From NCBI RefSeq assembly GCF_019956555.1, contig NZ_JAHBDQ010000013.1:1-64000 (forward strand): a DNA stretch of 64,000 nucleotides, given 5' to 3'. The DNA comes from Pseudomonas sp. A-RE-19. Lineage in GTDB: Bacteria > Pseudomonadota > Gammaproteobacteria > Pseudomonadales > Pseudomonadaceae. The number at the start of each line of letters is the position of its first letter. The stretch's first letter is position 1. Below the pieces are notes generated by a model. It was not told the origin of the DNA. It saw nothing but the letters and a program-made list of their open reading frames with translations, and did no database searches. A program made the translations under genes and the position numbers. Positions 46,077-55,365 of the stretch are shown in pieces.

Positions 46077-46946
46077 ATGTCCCAATCGTCTATTGCAGCA
46101 GCCTCCTCGAACGCCGCCCGCCGTGGCAGTGCCACTTCGCGGCGAATCCTGATCGGCCTCGGCTGGTTGGTATTTGCGCTGTTTCTGTTGTTGCCGTTGT
46201 TCATCGTGGTGTCCCAGGGCCTGAAGCTGGGTCTGGGTGCGTTCTTCACCGCGATTTTCGAACCGGACGCCTTGTCGGCGTTGAAACTCACTGTGATTGC
46301 GGTGCTGATTTCGGTGCCGCTGAACCTGGTGTTCGGTGTCAGCGCGGCGTGGTGCGTGAGCAAATATTCATTCCGTGGCAAGAGCATGCTGGTGACCCTG
46401 ATCGACCTGCCGTTTTCGGTATCGCCGGTGATCGCCGGTCTGGTCTACGTGCTGATGTTCGGTGCCCAGGGCCTGTTCGGCCCGTGGTTACAGGATCACG
46501 ACATCCAGATCGTCTTCGCCTTGCCGGGCATTGTGCTGGCGACGATTTTCGTCACCGTGCCGTTCGTGGCCCGTGAACTGATCCCGCTGATGCAGGAACA
46601 AGGCACCCAGGAAGAAGAGGCCGCGCGCCTGCTCGGGGCCAATGGCTGGCAGATGTTCTGGCACGTCACCGTCCCCAATATCAAATGGGGCCTGATCTAT
46701 GGCGTGGTGCTGTGTACGGCCCGGGCCATGGGTGAGTTCGGTGCGGTGTCGGTGGTTTCCGGGCACATTCGCGGGGTGACCAACACCCTGCCGCTGCACG
46801 TCGAGATCCTCTACAACGAATACAACCACGTGGCCGCGTTCGCCGTGGCGAGCCTGTTGCTGATCCTGGCGCTCTTCATCCTGCTGCTCAAGCAGTGGAG
46901 CGAAAACCGTATTAACCGCCTGCGCGCCAGCGCCGCGGAGGAATAA
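46077..46946 (+). CDS. cysW: CysW, sulfate ABC transporter permease
   Basis: The 289-residue second permease subunit has the EAA-type loop [32 protein letters not shown] and the C-terminal [21 protein letters not shown] typical of CysW. It pairs with CysT. AAGGAGG precedes the start and cysA follows after 3 bases. Confidence 0.94.
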   Translation: MSQSSIAAASSNAARRGSATSRRILIGLGWLVFALFLLLPLFIVVSQGLKLGLGAFFTAIFEPDALSALKLTVIAVLISVPLNLVFGVSAAWCVSKYSFRGKSMLVTLIDLPFSVSPVIAGLVYVLMFGAQGLFGPWLQDHDIQIVFALPGIVLATIFVTVPFVARELIPLMQEQGTQEEEAARLLGANGWQMFWHVTVPNIKWGLIYGVVLCTARAMGEFGAVSVVSGHIRGVTNTLPLHVEILYNEYNHVAAFAVASLLLILALFILLLKQWSENRINRLRASAAEE

Positions 46947-46949
46947 GTC

Positions 46950-47939
46950 ATGTCGATCGAAGTGCGTAACGTCAGCAAAAACTTCCACGCGTTCAAGGCG
47001 CTGGACAACATCAGCCTGGACATTCAAAGCGGTGAGCTGGTGGCGCTGCTGGGGCCGTCCGGCTGTGGCAAGACCACGTTGCTGCGAATCATCGCCGGCC
47101 TGGAAACCCCGGATCAGGGCAACATCGTGTTCCATGGCGAAGACGTCTCCGGCCACGACGTGCGTGATCGCAATGTCGGTTTCGTGTTCCAGCACTATGC
47201 CTTGTTCCGCCACATGACGGTGTTCGACAACGTCGCATTCGGCCTGCGCATGAAGCCGAAAAACCAGCGTCCGAATGAAAGCCAGATCGCAGTGAAAGTC
47301 CATGAACTGCTGAACATGGTGCAGCTGGACTGGTTGGCCGATCGCTACCCGGAACAACTCTCCGGCGGCCAGCGTCAGCGCATCGCGTTGGCCCGCGCCC
47401 TGGCGGTGGAACCAAAAGTTCTGCTGCTCGACGAACCCTTCGGCGCCCTCGACGCCAAGGTCCGTAAAGAGCTGCGTCGCTGGCTCGCGCGGCTGCACGA
47501 AGACATCAACCTGACCTCGGTGTTCGTGACCCACGACCAGGAAGAAGCGATGGAAGTCGCCGACCGTATCGTGGTGATGAACAAGGGTGTGATCGAACAG
47601 ATCGGCTCACCGGGCGACGTCTACGAAAACCCGGCCAGCGATTTCGTGTATCACTTCCTTGGCGACTCGAACCGTCTGCATTTGGGTGAAGACCGGCACG
47701 TGCTGTTCCGTCCCCACGAAGTGTCGCTGTCGCGGCATGAACTGGAAGACCACCACGCCGCTGAAGTACGGGATATTCGCCCTCTGGGCGCCACCACGCG
47801 GGTGACGCTGAAGGTCGAAGGCCAGAGCGAGCTGATCGAAGCGGAAGTGGTGAAGGATCACGACAGCCTGGTCGGCTTGGCGAAGGGCGAGACGTTGTTC
47901 TTCAAGCCGAAGGTCTGGCAGAAAGTCGCCAACCTTTAA
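46950..47939 (+). CDS. cysA: CysA, sulfate/thiosulfate ABC transporter ATPase
   Basis: The 329-residue ATPase has Walker A GPSGCGKT (about 36-43), signature LSGGQRQR, Walker [13 protein letters not shown], the H-loop [10 protein letters not shown], and a C-terminal TOBE-like regulatory part (from about 235). It powers sulfate import through CysTW. It is the last gene of the operon and is followed by a REP pair that may act as the transcript end. Confidence 0.95.
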   Translation: MSIEVRNVSKNFHAFKALDNISLDIQSGELVALLGPSGCGKTTLLRIIAGLETPDQGNIVFHGEDVSGHDVRDRNVGFVFQHYALFRHMTVFDNVAFGLRMKPKNQRPNESQIAVKVHELLNMVQLDWLADRYPEQLSGGQRQRIALARALAVEPKVLLLDEPFGALDAKVRKELRRWLARLHEDINLTSVFVTHDQEEAMEVADRIVVMNKGVIEQIGSPGDVYENPASDFVYHFLGDSNRLHLGEDRHVLFRPHEVSLSRHELEDHHAAEVRDIRPLGATTRVTLKVEGQSELIEAEVVKDHDSLVGLAKGETLFFKPKVWQKVANL

Positions 47940-47948
47940 AATCAAAAG

Positions 47949-48024
47949 CATCGCGAGCAGGCTCGCTCCCACAGGGGATTTGTGTCGTTCACAAATCCCC
48001 TGTGGGAGCGAGCCTGCTCGCGAT
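47949..48024. repeat. REP palindrome pair, extended perfect hairpin
   Basis: Arms continue inward through CACAGGGGATTTGTG, giving a nearly continuous stem of more than 30 bp with a tiny loop. It probably works as the 3' end of the cys operon transcript. Confidence 0.9.
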
Positions 48025-48171
48025 GGCGTCTCCAAGAAACCCCCGCCAAAATCTGTAATAACACCAACCGGCCTTGCTTCGATCGGTTCTACCCCCGTGA
48101 TTTTTTTTGCCTCAAACCCTACCTAGACTCTGACTTGCCAGGAGGCAGTGAGAGTCCATGACGGACCGGTG

Positions 48172-48204
48172 TTATCTCCTGACGCCCTGATGCCAAGGAG
48201 ATAA
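48172..48204 (+). promoter_or_regulatory. Hairpin that covers the ribosome binding site
   Basis: TTATCTCCT (48172-48180) and AGGAGATAA (48196-48204) form a perfect 9-bp stem with a 15-base loop. The 3' arm contains the AAGGAG ribosome binding site of the cytochrome gene starting at 48208, so the stem would block translation until opened. Confidence 0.65.
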
Positions 48205-48207
48205 AGC

Positions 48208-49578
48208 ATGAGTAAGGAAGTCAGTCGGCATGGCCCGCTTGGCTGTGTCTTGTTGAGCGCATTGCTGGGCTCGTCCGCCAGTGCCGCCCCCTCGCTGTCG
48301 CCGCAGATACCCTTCGATGTCACGGTTACCCAACCGGTTTCTCTGCCCAGCCTGCAGGCCGATTTCGATGACCTGTCGTGGCAGGCCTTCATCGCTCTGA
48401 GCTGGCCGGCGCTGGACAACGGCGATCCAAATACCGGCACCCCCATCGGCAAGCAGGATGGGGCCACGGTGTGGGAAAGCTGGAAAGAGAGCTACCAGAT
48501 ATTCCGGCCCAAGGGTCAGACACCTCTGCCCTGGGATGCGCCGGCCACCCTCCCCGAAGTGTGCAAGTCACTCAAGCCTGGTCGCCTGCTGCAACAGATG
48601 GGCAAGGTGCCCGATGTGCTGAATGAGTTTATCCAGCCCTTCGAGAGTGGTCCGCTGGTGGATCAGAACGGCGTCTATACGCGCAACGAAATCGTGGTCA
48701 ACCAATCGATGTTCGACGGGATCGTCAACAACGGGCTGTACAGCATCGAAGGCCAGCAGAAGTTTTTCGCCGCGAGCCCGAGCAATGCCGTGGCTTTCAG
48801 CTGTGGCTCGGCTGGCACGAAACAGGTGGGTGCGGTGATGGTAAAGGCGTCGTGGAAAGTGCTTGGGCCCAATGATCGCCGAGAGGATTTCCACACCGTC
48901 GATGCGCTGGTCTATACGCCGGGCAACCGCGATCCTAGTCATGGGCCGATTGTCGAGGAGTCGTGCGTATCCGAGCCGGTCGGGCTGGTGGGGTTGCACA
49001 TCGTTCATAAGACCGCCAATGCCGCGCAGTGGGTCTGGTCAACCTTTGAGCATGTGAAAAACGTACCGGAGAAGTCCACGCCTCCTGCCCAGCGGGTGGG
49101 CCCGTACCTGTTCTACAACGCCAACAGCAAGAGCGAAGTCAACCAGCCTCCGCCACGGCCGTGGAACCCGGCAGTCAAGGCGACGCCCTCGCAGATCGAG
49201 CGTGAAGCGCCGCTGACCGATGCCACCAAAACCCTGAACACCACGTACCAGGCCCTGTTGCGGACGGTCAATCCGCAGAGCGTCTGGGCGAACTATCAAT
49301 TGATCAGCACCCAGTGGCCGTCAGCCCCTCCACAGCCCAATTGCCAGATATCGGCGACCAACCCACTGGGCAGCCCCGCGCCCTTGTTCCTGGCCAACAC
49401 CACGCTGGAAACCTATATCCAGGGCACCGTGCCCCAGGCGTCTTCCAGTTGCATGGCGTGCCACGGCAATGCGGCCACCCATGTCACCGAATCCCCGCGC
49501 ACCAGCTTCGCGGATTTCACCTACCTGCTTGAACGCGCACAGTCCACGGGTGGACAAGGAGTCAGCCATGAGCAGTGA
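48208..49578 (+). CDS. Mono-heme cytochrome c-like protein of dehydrogenase cluster
   Basis: The 456-residue secreted protein has a signal peptide ending near ASAAP, one heme motif CMACH near the C-terminus, and a Trp-rich body (DDLSWQAFIALSWPALD, WESWKESYQIF). I know the family only as a predicted cytochrome; the N-terminal 400 residues have no recognised fold. It stands first in an operon with a small subunit and a GMC flavoprotein, the composition of membrane-linked FAD sugar dehydrogenases, and would be the electron acceptor. The stop overlaps the next start by 11 bases. Translation may be controlled by the hairpin upstream. Confidence 0.75.
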   Translation: MSKEVSRHGPLGCVLLSALLGSSASAAPSLSPQIPFDVTVTQPVSLPSLQADFDDLSWQAFIALSWPALDNGDPNTGTPIGKQDGATVWESWKESYQIFRPKGQTPLPWDAPATLPEVCKSLKPGRLLQQMGKVPDVLNEFIQPFESGPLVDQNGVYTRNEIVVNQSMFDGIVNNGLYSIEGQQKFFAASPSNAVAFSCGSAGTKQVGAVMVKASWKVLGPNDRREDFHTVDALVYTPGNRDPSHGPIVEESCVSEPVGLVGLHIVHKTANAAQWVWSTFEHVKNVPEKSTPPAQRVGPYLFYNANSKSEVNQPPPRPWNPAVKATPSQIEREAPLTDATKTLNTTYQALLRTVNPQSVWANYQLISTQWPSAPPQPNCQISATNPLGSPAPLFLANTTLETYIQGTVPQASSSCMACHGNAATHVTESPRTSFADFTYLLERAQSTGGQGVSHEQ

Positions 49579-50080
49579 TCTGCAGAACTTCATTGGCCTT
49601 TCATCGGCCCTCACCGGCATTCCCACCGATCGGCTGGCGCCGGCCATCGACCAGGTGGGCTTGCCGCCGATCTTTCTCGAATTCATCACGCCGCGCATCA
49701 CGCCTGATGTGCTCAACACCTTGCTGACTCAGTACGCGACGCTGGCAGCGGACCTTATGCCCCCGGACCGGATCGCCCAGACGGTACTGATGAATGGGGC
49801 GCTACCGGCGACCACGCAAACGGCCCGAGCGGCACGTTCGATCATGAAGCTGTGGTTGTTGGGTGTCTGGTATCAGCCCTATGCCACCGGGAGCTACAAA
49901 TCGACCGATTCGATGGTGGTGTCCGATCAGGCATACATCCACAGCTGGGCCTGGAAAATTGCCCAGGCCCATCCCATGGGCTACAGCGAGATGTTTTTCG
50001 GCTATTGGAACACCACGCCGCCGAGCCTTGAGGATTACACCGGGGTACCCGCCAGCGGACAGCAAGGAGCCTTGTCATGA
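49568..50080 (+). CDS. Small subunit of a FAD-dependent sugar dehydrogenase-like complex
   Basis: The 170-residue product shows LSSALTGIPTDRLAPAIDQVG and the C-terminal YKSTDSMVVSDQAYIHSWAWKIAQAHPMGYSEMFFGYW, resembling the small or gamma subunits of gluconate, sorbitol and glucose dehydrogenases that help mature the flavoprotein. No Tat or Sec signal is visible, which is unusual because family members often carry one. The start at 49568 follows AAGGAG; the gene overlaps both neighbours. Confidence 0.75.
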   Translation: MSSDLQNFIGLSSALTGIPTDRLAPAIDQVGLPPIFLEFITPRITPDVLNTLLTQYATLAADLMPPDRIAQTVLMNGALPATTQTARAARSIMKLWLLGVWYQPYATGSYKSTDSMVVSDQAYIHSWAWKIAQAHPMGYSEMFFGYWNTTPPSLEDYTGVPASGQQGALS

Positions 50081-52287
50081 GTACCGAACAAGCGGACGTA
50101 GTGATCGTCGGCGCGGGGCTGGCCGGCAGCATCATCGCTTATCAACTGGGCATGGCCGGGGTGGATGTGCTGGTGCTCGAATCAGGCCCGGAAATCCCGG
50201 CCAACCGTGCTCAATACCTGGAGCGCTTCTATACGGCGACTCTGAAAACCCCCGAAGCCCCTTACCCACCGGCGACGAACCTGGACACGCCCCGTGATCC
50301 GGCCAACGAGAACGCCCCGCGTGCGACCATCGCCGATCTGATCCTGGGCTGGGACAAGCCGGCAATCAGCTACCTGGTGCAGAAAGGCCCGCTGCCCTTC
50401 ACCAGCACTTATGAACGGGTGGGTGGCGGCACCACTTGGCATTGGGTCGGGACGTGTCTGCGTATGGTGCCGAACGATTTTCGCTTGAGATCAAAATACG
50501 GCGTCGGGGTGGACTGGCCTATCGGCTACGACGATCTGCAAAGTGCCTACTGCCGGGCCGAGGCGGAAATCGGCGTGGCGGCCAATGTCGCCGACCAGGC
50601 CTATCTGGGCATGACTTTTCCCGAAGGTTATTCATTCCCGATGCATAGCATTCCGTTGTCGCTGGTCGATGGCAGTTTTGTCACGGCCGTGACGGGGCAG
50701 ACATTCGACGGCTTGCCGCTGGTGGTCAGCCCGACGCCCGCCGGGCGTAATTCCCAACCTTACGCGGGGCGCCGGGTGTGTGCCGGCAACACCAACTGCA
50801 CACCGATCTGCCCGATCCAGGCCAAGTACGATGCGACAGTGACAATGAACAAGGCCTTGGCCACCGGCAAGGTCCGGGTCTTGTACAGGACCGTGGCCAG
50901 CAAAGTGACCGTCGGGGCGGACAGCAATATCAACGGCGTCGAATTCATTCAGTACCAGCTTGGCGACGGCCCACCCACTGGAACCGGCGTCGCTGTCGGG
51001 CAGCGTTATGTGATCGCCGCCCATGCCATCGAGACACCCAAGCTATTGCTTAACTCCACGAGTCCGGCCTGGCCCAAAGGTGTGGCCAACAGCAGCGGGC
51101 AGGTGGGACGCAGCCTGGCCGATCACCCGATCTACCTGGCATGGGGGCTGATGCCTGAAGGCAAGGCGGTTTTTCCGTACCGTGGTCCTCTGTCCACGGC
51201 GGGCATCGAGAGTTTGCGTGATGGTGACTTTCGTAAATATCGAGCGGCGTGGCGCATTGAAATCGGTAACGAGGGCTGGAACTGGCCGGCCACCGATCCT
51301 TACGCCACCGTGGCCGATTTCATCGACGGAGAGAATAACGGTGGTGCCAACCCACTGCCGCCGGCCGTGAAACCACAGCAAGTGCTCTATGGGACAGCGC
51401 TGGTTCAAAAGCTCAACGACCTGTTCATCCGTCAGTTCCGGATCGCGTTTCTGGTGGAGCAGGTCGAGGACGATCCTGATCACCCCACTTGTTACATCGT
51501 GCCGTCGACCGAGTACAAGGACCGGCTCGGCATTCCCCGGCCGGAAATTCACTATGACCTGTCCAAATACACCAAGGAGGGCTTCAAGCAGGCGAAGAAG
51601 TTGGCGACTCACATCATCACGGAACTGCTCGGCGCGGTGGAGCTGACGAAGCTTCTCAAGCCCGGGACGTTCATCCACGACAATGAGCCTTACAGTTTTC
51701 AGGGCGCCGGGCACCTGATGGGGACCTATCGCATGGGCGATGATCCAACCAAATCGGTAGTCGACAAATACCAGCGCAGTTGGGACCACAAGAACCTGTT
51801 CCTGGTGGGCGACGGTGTCTTCCCCAGCACGGGCACCTCGAACCCGAGCCTGACGATTGCCGCGTTGTCGTTCCAGGCTGGGGATACGCTGGCCAACGAC
51901 CTGAAGGCTGCGACGGTGGAGGTTCTGGCCAATCTGCCCTGGCAGGGCACTGGTGTACAGATCAACGGTCTGGTTCCACGTCTGGCTCGTTGTGTCTTTG
52001 GCTTATGGTGCGCCAGTCCGGTGGGAGGCTGGGTGGATGGAAAGGGCGATCCGAACATCATCGCCAAGTTCGGCTATACCCTGGCGGGGGCCGCCGAAGG
52101 TGCTTTGATCGGCCGTGTTGGCGACTTCGGGATCCCCTTCCTGATTGGCGATCTGGCGCAGATTCCGGCTGGCCAGCACGGCGAGCTGCAGTTGTGCATC
52201 AATGACGACCTGTTCGGGGCCTACGGGGCGGGTTTGACTGACAATCTCGGTGCGCTGACGGTTCGGGTCGAGTTCGGCACGCTGTGA
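50077..52287 (+). CDS. GMC-family flavoprotein dehydrogenase with C-terminal lectin-like domain
   Basis: The 736-residue product has an N-terminal FAD-binding motif VIVGAGLAGSIIAYQLG (about 7-23), a Cys-rich segment CAGNTNCTPICPIQAKYD (C-x5-C-x3-C) like the 3Fe-4S site of FAD glucose/gluconate dehydrogenases, and C-terminal GMC motifs GAGHLMGTYRMGDDP and GTSNPSLTIAAL. Usual large subunits have roughly 540-600 residues. Here about 120 more follow (from about 615), with PWQGTGVQINGL, GALIGRVGD and LCINDDLFGAYG, resembling PA-IL/LecA-like beta-sandwich domains. Electron flow would run from the FAD through the cluster to the cytochrome. The sugar is unknown. Confidence 0.85.
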   Translation: MSTEQADVVIVGAGLAGSIIAYQLGMAGVDVLVLESGPEIPANRAQYLERFYTATLKTPEAPYPPATNLDTPRDPANENAPRATIADLILGWDKPAISYLVQKGPLPFTSTYERVGGGTTWHWVGTCLRMVPNDFRLRSKYGVGVDWPIGYDDLQSAYCRAEAEIGVAANVADQAYLGMTFPEGYSFPMHSIPLSLVDGSFVTAVTGQTFDGLPLVVSPTPAGRNSQPYAGRRVCAGNTNCTPICPIQAKYDATVTMNKALATGKVRVLYRTVASKVTVGADSNINGVEFIQYQLGDGPPTGTGVAVGQRYVIAAHAIETPKLLLNSTSPAWPKGVANSSGQVGRSLADHPIYLAWGLMPEGKAVFPYRGPLSTAGIESLRDGDFRKYRAAWRIEIGNEGWNWPATDPYATVADFIDGENNGGANPLPPAVKPQQVLYGTALVQKLNDLFIRQFRIAFLVEQVEDDPDHPTCYIVPSTEYKDRLGIPRPEIHYDLSKYTKEGFKQAKKLATHIITELLGAVELTKLLKPGTFIHDNEPYSFQGAGHLMGTYRMGDDPTKSVVDKYQRSWDHKNLFLVGDGVFPSTGTSNPSLTIAALSFQAGDTLANDLKAATVEVLANLPWQGTGVQINGLVPRLARCVFGLWCASPVGGWVDGKGDPNIIAKFGYTLAGAAEGALIGRVGDFGIPFLIGDLAQIPAGQHGELQLCINDDLFGAYGAGLTDNLGALTVRVEFGTL

Positions 52288-52294
52288 AACCTGG

Positions 52295-52330
52295 AGCGGT
52301 AACGGCATCAATCCGTTACCGCTCTTTTTT
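52295..52330 (+). terminator. Strong terminator between convergent genes
   Basis: AGCGGTAACGG / CCGTTACCGCT 11-bp perfect stem with a 7-base loop, followed by C and six T. It lies 7 bases after the GMC stop. Confidence 0.9.
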
Positions 52331-52854
52331 CAGGCGGCGGAGCGTTGATTGCGCAAGGCCACAGGCCCGGCGCGTTCTTCGATGGCTCGTTTCAGTTCAC
52401 CCCGAAGCCCCAGCAGGAAACCTGCTTCCACCACCACAAACAGCGGCCCGACAATCAACCCCGTCACATCATCGACAAACGCCGGTTTGCGCCCCTCGTA
52501 ATGATGACCGACAAACTGAATCGCCCAGCCCACCATAAACATCCCGAGACCGCTGGCCAGCCAGACCAACGTGCTCTGCTGCGCAAGCACATGCCCGAGC
52601 CAGACTGACAGCCCCAGCAGTACAGTCATCAACACCCCCAGCCGCCGTTCCAGGCGCAAGTAAAACCACGCTGAAGCCAGCGCCAAAAGCACCGCCGGTG
52701 ACAACCAAATCCCGGCCAGCGACCACTCCGGCCGTGACAGCAACACCGCGACCGCCACCACGATCAGTGGAATGCCCACGAAGTGGCTGGCGATATTGCG
52801 CGGGTCACGGTGGTAGGCGGCGTATTGACTGAGATGGTCAACGAGGCTTTTCAT
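52330..52854 (-). CDS. Mpo1-like (DUF962) membrane protein
   Basis: The 174-residue protein has four or so membrane helices and motifs of the Mpo1/YGL010w family: HRDPRNIASHFVGIPL near the start and QFVGHHYEGRKPAFVDD in the middle. The yeast member is an Fe-dependent dioxygenase acting on 2-hydroxy fatty acids; the shared His residues suggest the same chemistry, but this is extrapolation. It is divergent from the Crp-type regulator with 84 bases between. Confidence 0.82.
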   Translation of the reverse strand: MKSLVDHLSQYAAYHRDPRNIASHFVGIPLIVVAVAVLLSRPEWSLAGIWLSPAVLLALASAWFYLRLERRLGVLMTVLLGLSVWLGHVLAQQSTLVWLASGLGMFMVGWAIQFVGHHYEGRKPAFVDDVTGLIVGPLFVVVEAGFLLGLRGELKRAIEERAGPVALRNQRSAA

Positions 52855-52938
52855 TGTTGTTCCTCCTGTAGGGTGATGGATGATGCTCCGGGTTCATCTC
52901 TCGCTCTGTCAGCCAGGCGACAATCTCCAGGAGTTTTC

Positions 52939-53625
52939 ATGGGCATGCAGGTTTGGCGTTCGCGCCTGGATACGGGGCAATGGTTCAGTCATCTACCTGT
53001 TTCTTTACAGGATAGTCTGCTGGCCGCCGGCCGAGTCAGGCGCTTGTCTGCGGGGCAGCGGCTGTTCAAGCGCGGCGATCCCCCGTGCGGGCTGTACGCG
53101 GTGCTTGAGGGTTCGGTGCGCATTGGCGCGGTGAGTGAGCAGGGCAAGGAAGCATTGCTGAGCCTGGTGGAGCCGCCGCACTGGTTCGGTGAAATCTGCC
53201 TGTTCGATGGCCAGCCGCGAACCCATGATGCGTTCGCGGCAGGCCAATGCATCCTGTTGCATATCCCGCAAACGGCGCTGCTGGCCTTGCTCGACGAACA
53301 CCCGGTGTACTGGCGGCAACTGGCGTTGTTGATGAGCCACAAACTGCGCCTGACCTTCATCAACCTCGAACAGCTCAGCCTGATGCCAGCCCCGGCACGC
53401 CTGGCCCATCGCTTGCTGATGATCGCCGAGGGCTACGGCGAAATCGACCCGCCACGCCGCGTTCTGCAACTGCCCCAGGAGCAACTGGCGTCAATGTTGT
53501 CGTTGTCGCGCCAGACCACCAATCAGCTCCTGAAGGATTTGCAGGGGCAAGGGATTGTGAATCTCAAGTATGGCGAGATCGAGATTCTGGATGCGCAGCG
53601 GTTGCGAGCGTTGACGGTGATTTAA
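52939..53625 (+). CDS. Crp/Fnr-family transcriptional regulator
   Basis: The 228-residue protein has a cyclic-nucleotide-binding-like beta-barrel (LFKRGDPPCGLYAVLEGSVRIGAVSEQGKEALLSLVEPPHWFGEICLFD, about 45-100), a dimer helix, and a C-terminal HTH LPQEQLASMLSLSRQTTNQLLKDLQ. No Fnr-type cysteine cluster is seen. The ATG at 52939 follows AGGAG. The target is unknown; the divergent Mpo1-like gene is a candidate. Confidence 0.87.
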   Translation: MGMQVWRSRLDTGQWFSHLPVSLQDSLLAAGRVRRLSAGQRLFKRGDPPCGLYAVLEGSVRIGAVSEQGKEALLSLVEPPHWFGEICLFDGQPRTHDAFAAGQCILLHIPQTALLALLDEHPVYWRQLALLMSHKLRLTFINLEQLSLMPAPARLAHRLLMIAEGYGEIDPPRRVLQLPQEQLASMLSLSRQTTNQLLKDLQGQGIVNLKYGEIEILDAQRLRALTVI

Positions 53626-53672
53626 AAAGATCGCTGCCCTATGTAGGAGCTGGCGAAGCCTGCGATCTTTTA
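53626..53672. repeat. Degenerate REP
   Basis: AAAAAGATCGCTGCCC and GGCGAAGCCTGCGATCTTTT arms around a TAGGAGCT core, imperfect, right after the Crp-type gene. Confidence 0.6.
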
Positions 53673-53743
53673 ACAACCGACGTTATAGGTAGGCTTTGTC
53701 CGTGAACGCGCCTAGCCTGTGACGACGATAATCGAGGTGTGCC

Positions 53744-54109
53744 ATGCGTGTATTGCTAGTGGAAGACGAACCCGAGACCGCCAGTCTCCTGGCCAAAGGC
53801 CTGAGCGAAGCGAGTTACGCGGTGGATGTGGCGCTCAATGGCATGGACGGCCGGCGCTTTATCGAGTCCGGTGAATACGAGTTGATCATCCTCGACGTGA
53901 TGCTTCCCGGCCTCAACGGCTGGCAGTTGCTGCAACAGATACGCAAGCTCGGCGACACGCCGGTGCTGCTCCTCACCACCACGGACGGCATCGAAGATCG
54001 CCTGCGCGGGCTGGAGTTGCATGAGGATGATTATCTGCTCAAGCCGTTTGCGGTCAGTGAGCTGGTGAAGCGGGTGCGCAAGCTGTTGCGGCGGGATCGG
54101 GGGCGCTGA
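53744..54109 (+). CDS. Receiver-only response regulator (truncated OmpR-like)
   Basis: The 121-residue receiver domain is complete: acidic pair in LLVEDEPE, phospho-acceptor Asp in IILDVMLPG, Thr in LLTTTDG, and Lys in LLKPFAVSEL. Sequence features are those of OmpR/CusR-type regulators, whose winged-helix domain would follow after the linker LLRRDRGR, but here the frame stops. No kinase gene is next to it. It could be a real single-domain regulator or the remnant of a larger gene. Confidence 0.8.
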   Translation: MRVLLVEDEPETASLLAKGLSEASYAVDVALNGMDGRRFIESGEYELIILDVMLPGLNGWQLLQQIRKLGDTPVLLLTTTDGIEDRLRGLELHEDDYLLKPFAVSELVKRVRKLLRRDRGR

Positions 54110-54133
54110 AGGTTTGCGGCGTATGGACTACCG

Positions 54134-54227
54134 CCTTCGCGAGCAAGCCCGCTCCCACAGTGGACCTGTGTGAATCACAATGTTGTGAACAACCGAAAAC
54201 CCTGTGGGAGCGGGCTTGCCCGCGAAG
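54134..54227. repeat. REP palindrome pair
   Basis: Two arms of the TTCGCGAGCAAGCCCGCTCCC family, the outward one carrying GGCTTGCCCGCGAA. Confidence 0.85.
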
Positions 54228-54260
54228 AGGCCGGAACATACAAAACACCGCTCGGATCTG

Positions 54261-55265
54261 CTACCGCAACCCATCCCGAAATTGCCCCGGCGTCATTCCG
54301 GTCCAGCGTTTGAACGCACGACTGAAGCTGCTCGTGTCGGCGAACCCCAGCAGGTAACTGACCTCGCTCAACGAACACTGTGGGTCGCGCAGGTGCAGCA
54401 GCGCCAGGTTCTCCCGGCTTTCATTGAGCAGCGTATCGAACCGACAACCTTCATCCGCCAGGTGCCGTTGCAGGCTGCGTAGACTCAAGTGCAGCGCCTG
54501 GGCGATGCAATCGGCCGACGGTTCGCCTTCGGGCAATTGCTCTTCAATGGCGTCGCGAACCTTGCGCTCCCAGGTCAGGGGCTTGAGTTGCGCCAGGGTG
54601 CGTTTGAGCACGGTTTCGTTGTGCTCGGCGAGTTCCGGGTTGGCGTCGTCCAGGTGACTGTCGAAATCCACCAGGGCGAATTCCAGTCGGTCTTCATCGG
54701 CGTTGAAATACACCGGCGAGCGGAACACTTTGTGCCATTGATGCGGGTCGGCTGGTTCCGGACGGCGCAGATAAACCGCCAGCGGGGCGTAGTCACGGCC
54801 CAGGCGATTGCGGCAGGTGCGCACGTAAATCGCCGCGAAGGCATCGATGGCTTCGAAGGCTGGCGCGGGGTTACCCAAGGGAATTTTCAAGCGGAAGCGG
54901 TAGCGATCCTCGGCGCGGGTCAGCTCCAGATCCAGCGCATCGCTGACCACGTGGTGATAACGCACAATGCGCTCGAACACCTCCCGCAGACTGCCGCTGG
55001 CCACCAACGCATAACCCAGCGCATGAAAGGTGGTGGGGCTGACGAAACGTGACACCCGCAAGCCAATCGCCGGATCACCGCTGACCTGCACCGCGATGTG
55101 CCACAGGCGCGTGGTGGCGGACAACGGGTAACGGGCGTTCGGGTCGTCCATCAACTGCGGGTCGAGCCCCGCCTGTTGGCACAGGGCGGTGCTGTCGAGC
55201 CCCAGCGCATCGAGTTGTTTGCGCAGGGCGCGGGTCCAGCTGGCGAGGGAGGTCGGTTCAGTCAT
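54261..55265 (-). CDS. AraC-family transcriptional regulator
   Basis: The 334-residue product has an N-terminal Arabinose_bd-type effector domain (GLDSTALCQQAGLDPQLMDDPNARYPLSATTRLWHIAVQVSGD-like region) and two C-terminal HTH motifs: ADCIAQALHLSLRSLQRHLADEG and SLSEVSYLLGFADTSSFSRAFKRWTGMTPGQFR. Such OruR/ArgR-like regulators usually activate a neighbouring gene. The divergent desaturase starts 100 bases away and is the likely target. Confidence 0.9.
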   Translation of the reverse strand: MTEPTSLASWTRALRKQLDALGLDSTALCQQAGLDPQLMDDPNARYPLSATTRLWHIAVQVSGDPAIGLRVSRFVSPTTFHALGYALVASGSLREVFERIVRYHHVVSDALDLELTRAEDRYRFRLKIPLGNPAPAFEAIDAFAAIYVRTCRNRLGRDYAPLAVYLRRPEPADPHQWHKVFRSPVYFNADEDRLEFALVDFDSHLDDANPELAEHNETVLKRTLAQLKPLTWERKVRDAIEEQLPEGEPSADCIAQALHLSLRSLQRHLADEGCRFDTLLNESRENLALLHLRDPQCSLSEVSYLLGFADTSSFSRAFKRWTGMTPGQFRDGLR

Positions 55266-55365
55266 GCTGATTGGCGCGTCCGGTCAACAGGTTGGCGTTC
55301 ACGGCTACCACTCTGTAAAGCATTGCAGGGCAGGATGCGAACATCAATAACCAGAGGATGGAAGC

